Assembly (NCBI GenBank): GCA_902806415.1
Contig: CADCWN010000065.1
Coordinates: 1 to 32,179 of the forward strand
Direction of reading: 5' to 3'
Source: an uncultured Thermomicrobiales bacterium
Lineage (GTDB): Bacteria > Chloroflexota > Chloroflexia > Thermomicrobiales > CADCWN01
Length of the DNA: 32,179 nt
Shown here: piece by piece, positions 7,253 to 14,973 of the stretch
Layout: every line of letters starts with the position of its first letter
How positions within the stretch are numbered: the stretch's first letter is position 1
Translations under genes and position numbers: made by a program
The notes under the pieces: model-generated
Told to the model about the DNA's origin: nothing
The model's input: only the letters and a program-made list of their open reading frames with translations
The model's database searches: none

Positions 7253-7969
7253 CTAGCGCACTCGCTGCAAAGTCGGGCGGTTGTCCCCATTCGTGCCAGC
7301 ATCGTCACCCGGCGCGCGCATCCGCACCTGGCCACCCAGGGACGCCCCTTCGTGGACGACGAAACGCCCGGCATCGATCTGGCCGGATACGCGGCCTGAC
7401 GGCAGCACCTCCAGGCGCTCGCGGCAATTGATCTGCCCATTAAGCTGCCCGGCGACGATGATCGAGGCGGCGCGCACCGTCGCTTCCACCCGAGCGTCGG
7501 CGGCGATGTATAACTCCTGCTCGGTGACGATCTGGCCCTCGTAGTCCCCTTCGATCCGGATCGGGGCGGTGGAGCGCAGTGTCCCGCGCCAGGTGGTGTC
7601 GTGCGCGATCGTTGTCGCGATCGGGCCGGATGCCGGTGCCGCGTCGGGTTCCCAGGTGTCTTGCTCGACATCCTCGGTCGTGGTCGGGGGTACCGCCGAG
7701 TTCGTGCCCCGCTCCTGCCGAGGTGTGCCGAGGAACGAGTATTCGGCCTCGCGTCCCAGCGGCTCACGACTCAGCGGCTCATACGAGGAGGGCGGCGGGC
7801 TGTACGGCTCGTTTGTGGGACTGCTCGACGATGGCGCGCGATACGGTGCCGCCTCGGTTGTTTCGTCGGTCGCCTCGCCCTCCTCCTGCTCGATCCGCTG
7901 CCGGATCGCCTCGCGCATCCGTCGCAGACCCTCGTTATCGAGCCTGCTGTCCTTATCGCGCCGGAACAT
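7253..7969 (-). CDS. Bactofilin with long disordered N-terminal arm
   Basis: The 238-aa product has a ~125-residue N-terminal arm: a charged predicted helix (LRRMREAIRQRIEQEEGEA), then Pro/Ser/Glu-rich sequence. The bactofilin beta-helix follows at about 128-220 (WRGTLRSTAPIRIEGDYEGQ, ASIIVAGQLNGQINCRERLE, VLPSGRVSGQIDAGRFVVHE). The arm may bind a partner or the membrane, as N-terminal tails do in other bactofilins (inference). AAGGAGAG precedes the ATG. It is the first gene of the bactofilin pair; a promoter candidate lies at 8131-8158. Confidence 0.88.
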   Translation of the reverse strand: MFRRDKDSRLDNEGLRRMREAIRQRIEQEEGEATDETTEAAPYRAPSSSSPTNEPYSPPPSSYEPLSREPLGREAEYSFLGTPRQERGTNSAVPPTTTEDVEQDTWEPDAAPASGPIATTIAHDTTWRGTLRSTAPIRIEGDYEGQIVTEQELYIAADARVEATVRAASIIVAGQLNGQINCRERLEVLPSGRVSGQIDAGRFVVHEGASLGGQVRMRAPGDDAGTNGDNRPTLQRVR

Positions 7970-8277
7970 CGGACTCTCCTTGTGCCTGGTCTTTCGCCTG
8001 CCGCCCGAGCGCGGCGTTTGTGCGATCGTCTCCCCGGACTGCCGGATTCGGCGTGTCGGGGGTACCTTCCCGCGTCGGTGGGGACTACCAGCCCATTCGC
8101 GGGATGTGATTTGCCCGCATTGTCAATTACATACTAACACAGCCACCCCGAAATGCAAGACGAAATGTTGCGAACGTACGAGTGTATCCGCCCTTGCAAC
8201 CTCTCGACCCTGCCGTTAGACTCACCGGGCAATCGTGCCATCCGGGCAAAAGACTCACCCAAGAGCAGGAGGCGGGT
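7970..8277. other. Divergent intergenic region (308 bp)
   Basis: This separates the bactofilin pair (minus) from the membrane protein gene at 8278 (plus). It holds a plausible minus-strand promoter (8131-8158) in an AT-richer patch around 8120-8165. I see no gene. Confidence 0.5.
8131..8158 (-). promoter_or_regulatory. Promoter for the bactofilin operon
   Basis: Minus-strand TTGCAT (8153-8158) and TAGTAT (8131-8136) are 16 bases apart. The leader to the bactofilin ATG would be about 155 bases. Confidence 0.45.
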
Positions 8278-8931
8278 ATGCGGCGATCGATCGGTTTGGC
8301 GGCGGCGTGCTGGTGGCTAGTCCTGGCGTTGGGCGCACTCGGCATCGGGGTACGAGATACGGCTCCCACGCCCGGTGGCGCGGTCCTCTGCCTGCTGCTC
8401 ATCCTCGCCCCGACGGCCCTCGCCTTGCCCGCTGGTCGCGCCCTGCTGATTCCACTCTGGGCGCTCGAAACGATTGTCGCCTGGGCGCTCCTCGGCGCGC
8501 TGCTGATGCTCGTCGATCCGATCGCTCTCGGTCGCGGTCTGGCCTTCCTGCTGCTCCTGCCCGCCGCCTTCGGTGCGCTCGCCTCGCCCTCCTTACTCCT
8601 TGCCGCCTGGTTCGCACCGTCTCGCGCGGGCGCGATCCGTCGCCGGGGCTACCTCTGCGCCGCCCTGCCGGTCGGGCTGCTCCTGCTCCGGGCGCTCGAC
8701 GCCCTCGGAGTCTTGACGGCGCTCCTCTTCTGCCTGCTCTCCTTCCTGACGGCCCTCCTCATCTGGTCGATCCAGCGCCAGTCCGGCACCGAGGCCGGTA
8801 TGGGGGCCGACCCCGCCACGAGCGACGTTGTCACGGCACCCCTGCCTCAATCTGCCGCACTCTCGTCTCCCGCCTCGGCGGTGTTGAGCCGCCCCGTCAT
8901 CGCGCTCGGCGCGCGGGGGCGGCTCGACTAG
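8278..8931 (+). CDS. Multi-pass membrane protein, unknown function
   Basis: The 217-aa product has about five or six hydrophobic helices (near residues 5-22, 34-52, 57-78, 86-112, 125-141 and 143-165) and a Ser/Ala/Pro-rich C-terminal tail of ~50 residues. A strong AGGAGGCGGGT precedes ATG 8278; in-frame codons further upstream have no such site. It is transcribed away from the bactofilins. I recognise no family and cannot assign a function. Confidence 0.7.
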   Translation: MRRSIGLAAACWWLVLALGALGIGVRDTAPTPGGAVLCLLLILAPTALALPAGRALLIPLWALETIVAWALLGALLMLVDPIALGRGLAFLLLLPAAFGALASPSLLLAAWFAPSRAGAIRRRGYLCAALPVGLLLLRALDALGVLTALLFCLLSFLTALLIWSIQRQSGTEAGMGADPATSDVVTAPLPQSAALSSPASAVLSRPVIALGARGRLD

Positions 8932-9087
8932 GCCCGGGCGTGGCGAGCCGCCCGCAACTTCCGAGACGCACCGCGCGTATGTAGGGTGACAGATAGGCCG
9001 CGTCCCGGTACTCGTCGGGGCGCGGCATTTCACGGCTCGGGCGGGGGCGTACCCGCTCGACGGATGACGATGCGGTGTGGTGATGTG

Positions 9088-9582
9088 ATGGCCGTCGGCT
9101 GCCGAACCTGCGGGACGCTTAACCCCGATCGCTCGACGCGCTGCCAGTATTGCGGTGCCGACCTCCCGGCGACGCCGGCCTACCGCGATCCGTTCGTGCG
9201 GCAGCGCCCGGGGCCGCAAGTGCTGGCCCCCTATTCGCCGCAAGCGGCGCGCGCGGCGACCTATCCGTCAGTCGGTGCCGTGAAAGACCCTGCGGCAGGC
9301 TTGCTGATCGAACTCCTTCCCGGGTTCTTCGGTTTCCTGGGGATCGGCCATCTCTGGGCGGGCGAGACCCTCCTGGGGATCGCGCTCCTCCTGGGTTATT
9401 GGGCGTTCTGGAGTATCGTCGCCGTGGTGACGATCGCCAGCTTCGGGCTGTTGCTCTGCTTCCTGCCGTTCTTCATCCTGCTCTACTTCGCCGCGCCGAT
9501 CGTCTCCGCCCTCGTCCTGCGGCGCCGACTGCGGGCGCGGCAGGCGCTCGCTGCGAATCCGTACCCCGCGTATCCGTACTGA
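9088..9582 (+). CDS. Zinc-ribbon membrane protein
   Basis: The 164-aa product starts with a zinc ribbon of two Cys pairs, CRTC and CQYC (CRTCGTLNPDRSTRCQYCGA), followed by a Pro/Ala-rich linker and three hydrophobic helices beginning at LLIELLPGFFGFLGIGHLW. The FGIGHLWAG-like segment and short hydrophobic hairpin recall TM2-type small membrane proteins. The start is uncertain: ATG 9064 and 9070 are also in frame and none has a strong ribosome site; 9088 puts the ribbon at the N terminus. The function is unknown. Confidence 0.7.
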   Translation: MAVGCRTCGTLNPDRSTRCQYCGADLPATPAYRDPFVRQRPGPQVLAPYSPQAARAATYPSVGAVKDPAAGLLIELLPGFFGFLGIGHLWAGETLLGIALLLGYWAFWSIVAVVTIASFGLLLCFLPFFILLYFAAPIVSALVLRRRLRARQALAANPYPAYPY

Positions 9583-9636
9583 AGCGCCGTGCCGTGTATA
9601 CTCGCGCCGATGGTGGGCTGAGCGAGAGGAGCGGCG

Positions 9637-10866
9637 ATGGTGGCGCGCGGGAATTTGCTGGTCGGGCAATCGGGCGGGGCGACGGCGGTGATCAACGCCA
9701 GCCTGGTGGGGGTGATCGGGGCGGCGAGCAGCGCACCCGCGATCGGATCGATCGTCGGGATGCGGCACGGGATCGAGGGGCTGTTGCGCGAGGATCTGAT
9801 CGATCTCGGGCGGCAATCGGCGGCGACCCTCGCGCGGCTGCGCCACACCCCCTCCGCCGTGCTCGGCACCGGGCGGCACAAGCTCGGGGCCGACGATCTC
9901 GACCGCGCCCTCGCGCTCTTCCGGCGGCACAACATCCGCTCCTTCATCTACATCGGGGGCAACGACTCCGCCGATACCGCGCACCGGCTGCATGAGCGCG
10001 CCAGCGTGAGTGGCTACGACTTGCGCGTGATCGCTGTCCCCAAGACGATCGACAACGATCTGCCGCACACCGATCACTGCCCCGGCTACGGCTCGATCGC
10101 GCGCTACCTGGCTCTCGCGACGCGCGATGCCGGGCGGGACACCGAGGCGAGCCCGCAGCTCTACCCGGTCAAGGTGATCGAGGTGATGGGGCGCAACGCG
10201 GGGTGGGTCGCCGCCGCCTGCGCCCTCGCCCGCGAGGAGGGGCGCGACGCGCCGCAGCTGATCTTCCTGCCCGAGCGCCCGCCGACATCGTTCGCCGCGC
10301 TGCTCGACGAGATCGGCGCGGCGGTGCGCGAGCAGGGCTTCTGCGTGGCGATCGTGCCGGAGACGCTGCGCGATGCCGCCGGTCGGCCGCTCGGCGGCGG
10401 CGAGCGCGGCTTTGTGGATGCGTTCGGCCACGCCTATCACCCCGGCGTCGCGCCGCTGCTGGCGGAGCGGATCAAGGGGGAACTGGGCCTGCGCGCCCGC
10501 TACGATAAGCCGGGGACGATGGCCCGGATGTCGATCCTGGCCGCCTCAACGACCGATCTGGCGGAGGCGGAGGAGGCCGGTCGCGAGGCGGTGCGGCGCG
10601 CAACAGCGGACGAATCGGACCTGATGATCACGCTCGACCGCGTCGCCGACGCGCCGTACCGGATCACTTACGGCGCGGTCGCGCTCGAGCGGATCGCCAA
10701 CACCGAGCGCCTGCTCCCGGACGAATATATCGGGGCGGATGGGCGCTCGATCACCGATGCCTTCCGTCGCTACGCCCTCCCGCTGCTGGGCGACCCGTTG
10801 CCGCCCTACGCCCGGCTCGTAGAAAAAGCGTGGCCTGACGCGGGAAACGCGGCGATCGAGCGATGA
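9637..10866 (+). CDS. 6-phosphofructokinase, probably PPi-dependent
   Basis: The 409-aa enzyme belongs to the phosphofructokinase A superfamily and should phosphorylate fructose 6-phosphate to the 1,6-bisphosphate in glycolysis. Motifs are VGQSGGATAVIN at the N terminus, GGND (107-110), PKTIDND (135-141), PGYGSIARY and EVMGRNAGW. In ATP-dependent enzymes the corresponding motifs are usually GGDGS and PGTIDND; the Lys in PKTIDND is a hallmark of pyrophosphate-dependent members, which work reversibly. The phosphoryl donor is therefore inferred, not shown. AGGAG lies 6 bases before ATG 9637. It is followed by the rpmH promoter region. Confidence 0.9.
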   Translation: MVARGNLLVGQSGGATAVINASLVGVIGAASSAPAIGSIVGMRHGIEGLLREDLIDLGRQSAATLARLRHTPSAVLGTGRHKLGADDLDRALALFRRHNIRSFIYIGGNDSADTAHRLHERASVSGYDLRVIAVPKTIDNDLPHTDHCPGYGSIARYLALATRDAGRDTEASPQLYPVKVIEVMGRNAGWVAAACALAREEGRDAPQLIFLPERPPTSFAALLDEIGAAVREQGFCVAIVPETLRDAAGRPLGGGERGFVDAFGHAYHPGVAPLLAERIKGELGLRARYDKPGTMARMSILAASTTDLAEAEEAGREAVRRATADESDLMITLDRVADAPYRITYGAVALERIANTERLLPDEYIGADGRSITDAFRRYALPLLGDPLPPYARLVEKAWPDAGNAAIER

Positions 10867-10897
10867 TATGTCCGAGGGCGACAGGGTCTGCGCCGCG

Positions 10898-10927
10898 TTG
10901 ACACAGCGAGGTAGCGGCGCGTATACT
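10898..10927 (+). promoter_or_regulatory. Consensus promoter for rpmH-rnpA-yidD
   Basis: Consensus TTGACA (10898-10903) and TATACT (10922-10927) are separated by 18 bases. It lies ~150 bases upstream of the rpmH start and is the best -35/-10 pair in the window, fitting a highly expressed ribosomal protein gene. Confidence 0.75.
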
Positions 10928-11079
10928 CCCTATTCGCCCCGCCGCGATTCGCGACGAGGCAGTATCATGCCCGATTGCGTCTCTACGGCCCGTGGGCGGC
11001 GCAGTGTGATCATAGCTAGGATCGCTCCGTCGCGGCGCGGTTGCCGCAGCAGATAAATGAAGAGAGGTAGGGGAGTACC

Positions 11080-11265
11080 GTGGTCAAGCGCACCTGGCAA
11101 CCCAAGCGTCGGCCCCGTCTGCGGAAGCACGGGTTCATGACGCGGATGTTCAGCAAGAGCGGGCGTGACGTGCTGGCACGACGTCGCTTGAAGGGTCGGC
11201 ACGTGCTGACCGTGAGCGAGCAGCGCACCGGCAAGGCGATGAAGAAGGGGCTGGCCCGCCACTAG
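11080..11265 (+). CDS. rpmH: 50S ribosomal protein L34 with long C-terminal extension
   Basis: The product begins [22 protein letters not shown] and continues with [20 protein letters not shown], the L34 signature; it binds 23S rRNA in the large subunit. It is 61 aa, while most bacterial L34 proteins are 44-50 aa: the extra ~14 residues ([15 protein letters not shown]) are basic. The start is GTG with AGGGGAG upstream. It is the first gene of the conserved rpmH-rnpA-yidD-yidC-jag block and is driven by a consensus promoter. Confidence 0.93.
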   Translation: MVKRTWQPKRRPRLRKHGFMTRMFSKSGRDVLARRRLKGRHVLTVSEQRTGKAMKKGLARH

Positions 11266-11352
11266 GATGGCCGCGGGGTGTTCGCCGGGGTCGGGGACGA
11301 TCTAGACCCGGTCCCGCCCTCCCCGCGCCCGCTCCGCCGTGCGGTCGAACCG

Positions 11353-11721
11353 ATGGAACGCCGTCTCCGTCTGCGCGCCGAAGCCGATTTCGCCCGTGTC
11401 CGCGCCCAGGGGCGGAGTTGGCGAGATCGGCTTTTCACGTTGATCATCCTGCCGAATGATCAGCCGCATAACCGTTATGGCTTCGTGGTGAGTAAGCGGG
11501 TCGGCAACGCGGTGACGCGCAATCTGGTCAAGCGGCGCTTGCGCGAGACCCTGCGCCACCTGGATCGCGCCGATCGCGTCCTGCGCGGCTATGATTGCCT
11601 CTTCATCGTGCGACCGATTGTCGCCACGCTCCCGTTCGCCACGCTGAGCGCGAGCGTCGAGGGACTCCTGGGCCGCGCCAAGCTCCTCCAGCCCGTAACC
11701 GCCTCGACGAGTGCCTCGTAG
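11353..11721 (+). CDS. rnpA: Ribonuclease P protein component
   Basis: The 122-aa product is the basic protein subunit that helps the RNase P RNA cleave tRNA 5' leaders. It shows YGFVVSKRVGNAVTRNLVKR (42-61), which holds the RNR motif, and the N-terminal LRLRAEADFARVRAQG. ATG 11353 gives the usual family length but lacks a good ribosome site. A GTG at 11278, 12 bases past the rpmH stop, would add 25 residues and couple translation to rpmH; this cannot be settled from sequence alone. Confidence 0.9.
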   Translation: MERRLRLRAEADFARVRAQGRSWRDRLFTLIILPNDQPHNRYGFVVSKRVGNAVTRNLVKRRLRETLRHLDRADRVLRGYDCLFIVRPIVATLPFATLSASVEGLLGRAKLLQPVTASTSAS

Positions 11722-11814
11722 ATAGCGTCCGTGCGCTGTTCGGGCGCGATCGAGAATCGGTCCCACGGCCTCACCCTGGCGATTGGCCGGGGCGTCGGGC
11801 AGGATGCTACAGCG

Positions 11815-12024
11815 ATGACGCGCATACCCCTGGCGATGATCGCGTTCTACCAGCGCTGGATCTCGCCCCTGTTCCCCAATACCTGCCGCTTCCATCCCTC
11901 CTGTTCGCAGTATGCCTACGAAGCGATCGCCAAGTACGGCATACTGAAAGGCGGCTCCCTCGCGGCCTGGCGCCTGTTGCGCTGCAACCCCTATAACAAG
12001 GGCGGCTTCGACTACGTCCCCTAG
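11815..12024 (+). CDS. yidD: Membrane protein insertion efficiency factor YidD
   Basis: The 69-aa product has the family core [20 protein letters not shown] followed by [12 protein letters not shown] and [18 protein letters not shown], with all three conserved Cys. YidD is a small amphipathic protein at the inner face of the membrane that helps YidC-dependent insertion. ATG 11815 is chosen as it gives the family's N terminus; GGCAGGAT lies ~10 bases upstream. An in-frame GTG at 11731 would add 28 residues of unlike sequence. It sits between rnpA and yidC, as in most bacteria. Confidence 0.92.
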   Translation: MTRIPLAMIAFYQRWISPLFPNTCRFHPSCSQYAYEAIAKYGILKGGSLAAWRLLRCNPYNKGGFDYVP

Positions 12025-12305
12025 CGATTGTGCCCCTTGGTCAATTGCATTCCTTAAAGGGATGGGACTTCCGGGTTAACATTGCAACGAATAGGCTCGT
12101 GATCCGTAGATAAGGGTGGCACCGCGGGGCGGCGTGGGGTAAGCTACTACCTTGCAGTCGGGGTAATTCTGGAAGCGATCGGGGACATCCTCCCGCCCCG
12201 CTGCGGTGGCTACGGCACGCCGGGGGCGTGCGCGCCGCCGAGCATATGCCGAGTGATGTAACGAGGTAAGCCGCGCCATCCATGCGCGGCGGGAGGCGGC
12301 GGACA
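12025..12305. other. Unusually long gap between yidD and yidC (281 bp)
   Basis: yidD and yidC are usually adjacent; here 281 bp separates them. I see no clear promoter; TTGCAA near 12082 has only a poor -10 partner. A 67-codon minus-strand frame (12076-12279) has no recognisable family and no ribosome site I trust. Confidence 0.4.
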
Positions 12306-13436
12306 GTGCTAGGGGTCAATCTTTTCCCGCTCATCTCGATCCCGATCTGGGATCAGTTCGTCGGCTTGATGAAACTCGGGCTGGAGACGCTGGCGAACGT
12401 CACGGGTAGCCCCGGCCTGGCGATCATCATCTTCACCGTCCTGATCAAGCTCGTGCTGACCCCGCTGACGCTGAAGACGATCAAGTCGCAGCGGGCGATG
12501 CAAGATTTGCAGCCGAAGATCAAGGCGCTGCAGAAACGCCACGGCAGTGACCGCCAGAAGCTCTCCGCCGAGACGATGCGGCTCTATCAGGAGCACAAGA
12601 TCAACCCGACGGCGAGCTGTCTGCCGATCCTCTTCCAGTTGCCGATCTTCTGGGGTCTGTACCAGAGCCTCGACCAGCTCTCGAAGGAGACGGGTGGCCC
12701 CTTCCAGCAGTCGTTCCTCTGGCTCGGTTCGCTCGGGACGCCGGATGCGCTGCACATCATGCCGTTCGTCGCCGCCTTCTTCCAGCTTATCCAGACACGG
12801 ATGTCGATGCCGACCGGCAGATTCAAGCCGACCGATCCGCAGCAGAAGATGATGATGCAGATGATGCAATTCCTGCCGATCACGGTCATCTTCTTCGGGT
12901 GGAGCTTCCCGTCCGGCCTGGTCCTCTACTGGGCCACGCAGAGTGTCTTCGGCGCGGTGCAGCAATACTGGATCACCGGTTGGGGTGCGCTGCGCGAGTG
13001 GCTCCCCTTCCTGCCGGAGGTGGTGCGCTACACGCCACCCGATCCGGACGCGATCGATGAGAGCAAGGTGATCGTGGCCGGAGCGGATGGCGAGCGCCCG
13101 GTTCTCCAGCAGCGGGGCCTCTGGGGCATGATCAGCAAGCAGATCGAGAAGGTCGAGCAGCAGCGCGTCCTCACCGAGGGGGCCGGGGCCGGCGAGGCGG
13201 TGGCCACGGTTAAGGCGAGTGGCGCGCGCGCGAACGGCGCGAACGGATCTACTCGTCGCCCGCGCGTCGCGGTGCAGCATTCCGGCAAGGGCCAGCGATC
13301 TCGCGCCGCCGACGCCGACGATCTCGACGGGGGTGCGGATGAGGAAGAGCAGCTTCCCGCCGCCCCGGCACCGCGCGTCTCGGTCAAGAAGACCGGCGCG
13401 GGCCGCAATGGTGCCACGCCGAAGCGCCGCTCGTAG
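12306..13436 (+). CDS. yidC: Membrane protein insertase YidC/Oxa1
   Basis: The 376-aa insertase lacks the large periplasmic domain of Gram-negative YidC and is of the short Oxa1/SpoIIIJ type. Conserved parts are the first core helix LAIIIFTVLIKLVLTPLTLK, the cytoplasmic hairpin with SQRAMQDLQPKIKALQKRHG, and the later helices with NPTASCLPILFQLPIFWGLY and SGLVLYWATQSVFGAVQQY. About 130 C-terminal residues are hydrophilic and basic/Ala-rich, likely a ribosome-contacting tail. GTG 12306 is preferred: GGGAGG lies 9 bases upstream. ATG 12282 would add eight residues, MRGGRRRT. A hairpin follows at 13503-13540. Confidence 0.93.
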   Translation: MLGVNLFPLISIPIWDQFVGLMKLGLETLANVTGSPGLAIIIFTVLIKLVLTPLTLKTIKSQRAMQDLQPKIKALQKRHGSDRQKLSAETMRLYQEHKINPTASCLPILFQLPIFWGLYQSLDQLSKETGGPFQQSFLWLGSLGTPDALHIMPFVAAFFQLIQTRMSMPTGRFKPTDPQQKMMMQMMQFLPITVIFFGWSFPSGLVLYWATQSVFGAVQQYWITGWGALREWLPFLPEVVRYTPPDPDAIDESKVIVAGADGERPVLQQRGLWGMISKQIEKVEQQRVLTEGAGAGEAVATVKASGARANGANGSTRRPRVAVQHSGKGQRSRAADADDLDGGADEEEQLPAAPAPRVSVKKTGAGRNGATPKRRS

Positions 13437-13502
13437 CCGCGCACTCGGGCGGGCGCGTTGGGCTGGCGCCGGGCGCGCGGCGCACCAAACAGTTGTACGA
13501 TA

Positions 13503-13540
13503 ACACCGGGGCGGATCAGCGGCGTGATCCGCCCCGGTGT
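13503..13540 (+). terminator. Hairpin between yidC and jag
   Basis: A perfect 16-bp stem (13503-13518 with 13525-13540) encloses GCGGCG. No T-run follows. It may terminate or attenuate the yidC message before jag, about 65 bases past the yidC stop. Confidence 0.55.
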
Positions 13541-13617
13541 CGTCGCCGGGGGCGGCGGATCGTGGGGCCATTTGCCCGGCACGTCGGTGGGGGAGAAGGC
13601 AGGAGGACGGGAGAAGC

Positions 13618-14367
13618 ATGGACCGCCGCAATAGCGTGGAGATTCAGGCGATCTCGGTCGAGGATGCGGTACGGCTGGCCCTGGAACAGTTGGGACGACA
13701 GCGCGACGAGGTCGAGATCGAAATCCTGGCCGAGCCGACGAGTGGTGCCCAGGAAGAGGAGGAGGCCCTGGTACGCGTGACGGTGCGCGGCCAGGCGTCG
13801 CAGCCGAGTCGTATCGGCGGTCAAAGGGCGCGGCCTGTGCGTTCACCAGGCGGCGAGCAGCAGCCGATCGCCGTGCCGGACGAGACGACGCAGGTCGCCA
13901 TCACCGTCACCACCGAGTTGCTCGCGGCGATGGGTTTCCAGGTGCGCGTCGTGCCGCAGGCGGTGACGGATGACGAAACCGACGGCCCGCCGACGATCGG
14001 TGTCAATGTGCTGGGCAACGACCTCGGGATGTTGATCGGGCGGCGTGGCGATCACCTGTCGCAGCTGCAATATCTGGTCAATCTCCTGGTCACCCGGCGG
14101 ATCGGCCACTGGACGCGCGTCTCCGTCGATGTCGAGGGTTACAAACGTCGCCGCGAGGAGTCGTTGACCGGCTTGGCGGGGCGTGTGGCGCGTCAGGTGG
14201 CGCGCAGCGGGCGTGCGGTGCAGCTTGAGCCGATGCCCGCCAACGAGCGCCGCATCGTCCACCTCGTCCTGCGCGACGACCCGGAGGTATCGACCGAGAG
14301 CAGTGGCGAAGGCGACCTGCGCCGCGTCACGATCTTGCCGAAAGCAGTCGTGAGTCGTGAGTCGTGA
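13618..14367 (+). CDS. jag: Jag/KhpB-type RNA-binding protein (Jag-N, KH and R3H domains)
   Basis: The 249-aa protein has Jag_N at 6-55 (VEIQAISVEDAVRLALEQLG), an acidic/Pro linker, a KH domain at about 95-170 with the GxxG-type loop IGRRGD (140-145), and an R3H domain at about 178-243 containing NERRIVH. The KhpB family binds RNA and affects cell wall and division in Firmicutes; it is usually next to yidC. AGGAGG lies upstream of ATG 13618. The last codons read AVVSRES-stop and are made entirely from the tandem GTCGTGA repeat that fills the following intergenic region. Confidence 0.92.
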   Translation: MDRRNSVEIQAISVEDAVRLALEQLGRQRDEVEIEILAEPTSGAQEEEEALVRVTVRGQASQPSRIGGQRARPVRSPGGEQQPIAVPDETTQVAITVTTELLAAMGFQVRVVPQAVTDDETDGPPTIGVNVLGNDLGMLIGRRGDHLSQLQYLVNLLVTRRIGHWTRVSVDVEGYKRRREESLTGLAGRVARQVARSGRAVQLEPMPANERRIVHLVLRDDPEVSTESSGEGDLRRVTILPKAVVSRES

Positions 14368-14471
14368 GTCGTGAGAAGAGAACGAATGGGGCGGCACCGG
14401 CATACTGCCGGTGCCGCCCCATCGTTTGCCTACGGCATCTTCTACCGACTCACGACTCACGACTCACGACT
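14346..14471. repeat. Inverted GTCGTGA heptamer arrays bracketing the jag/PRC junction
   Basis: The left arm (14346-14375) has four tandem copies of GTCGTGA. The right arm (14447-14471) carries the reverse complement in phase, giving at least 25 bp of perfect inverted repeat. The ~71-base spacer contains the 17-bp hairpin 14386-14422. The left arm encodes the last jag codons and its stop; the right arm ends within the TAG stop of the convergent PRC-barrel gene. Confidence 0.85.
14386..14422. terminator. Bidirectional hairpin between jag and the PRC-barrel gene
   Basis: A perfect 17-bp stem (14386-14402 with 14406-14422) with a three-base loop TAC lies between convergent genes. It is followed on the plus strand by CGTTT only. 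Confidence 0.6.
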
Positions 14472-14805
14472 ACCGCTCCACCCCCCAGAAGCCGAAAATC
14501 TTCGACTCGTACTGGGCGCTGACGTTGTACGGCATGTCCGGGGCGATCGGCGGCGCTTTGCGGATATAGTCGGCGTCCAGCGCCAGCCGCAGACGGTCGC
14601 CCAGGAACTCGAAGGCGCGCAACGGCACCGGGAAACGGGCCTGGCCCAGGCCGCGCCCTTCCAGGACTCCCGCCGGGGTCATCGCCGCGTAGAAAACATC
14701 GTTCGCCTCGGTATCGAGCACGAGATCGCTAATAATTCCGACGACAACGTCGTTCTTGTCGAAGACATCCATCGCCCGCAACCGCTCGTAGGACACCACC
14801 GCCAA
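14470..14805 (-). CDS. PRC-barrel domain protein
   Basis: The ~111-aa product shows a PRC-barrel pattern: YERLRAMDVFDKNDVVVGII, then SDLVLDTEANDVFYAAM, FPVPLRAFEFLGDRLRLALD and ADYIRKAPPI. PRC-barrels bind RNA, proteins or photosystem subunits; here the partner is unknown. The start is uncertain. TTG 14805 has GGGGGG 6 bases upstream; GTG 14799 and 14796 are alternatives. Residues that could be read further upstream lie in repeat-derived sequence and are rejected. An extended -10 is at 14854-14862. Its stop codon touches the heptamer array. Confidence 0.75.
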   Translation of the reverse strand: MAVVSYERLRAMDVFDKNDVVVGIISDLVLDTEANDVFYAAMTPAGVLEGRGLGQARFPVPLRAFEFLGDRLRLALDADYIRKAPPIAPDMPYNVSAQYESKIFGFWGVER

Positions 14806-14853
14806 AGCGCACCCCCCGCTCTTCTCCGTCCCTGTTCCCCATTGTTGGGCGGC

Positions 14854-14862
14854 ACTATACCA
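14854..14862 (-). promoter_or_regulatory. Extended -10 promoter for the PRC-barrel gene
   Basis: TGGTATAGT on the minus strand is an extended -10 about 50 bases before the predicted start; no -35 is evident. Confidence 0.45.
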
Positions 14863-14973
14863 TATCGCTGTGTTGGCATGGGTGACGGAACAGGAGGCGC
14901 GCAGACGTGGAGGGGACGGGGGCGGGAATGGCGGGGATGACACGCGCTTCGGGTGATGGGCAGGGTGGTCGGA

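Noticed and set aside
10868..11056. Short plus-strand frame of 62 codons upstream of rpmH
   Set aside because: It overlies the consensus rpmH promoter and has no family resemblance.
10868..11079. Replication origin near rpmH
   Set aside because: I saw no DnaA-box cluster (TTATCCACA) and no dnaA gene.
12076..12279. 67-codon minus-strand frame between yidD and yidC
   Set aside because: No recognisable family and no clear ribosome site; kept only as a gap note.
12309..13631. 440-codon minus-strand frame over yidC
   Set aside because: Shadow of yidC with its conserved insertase helices on the other strand.
14346..14471. Heptamer arrays as a CRISPR array
   Set aside because: The unit is 7 bases without unique spacers between copies, and no cas genes occur.
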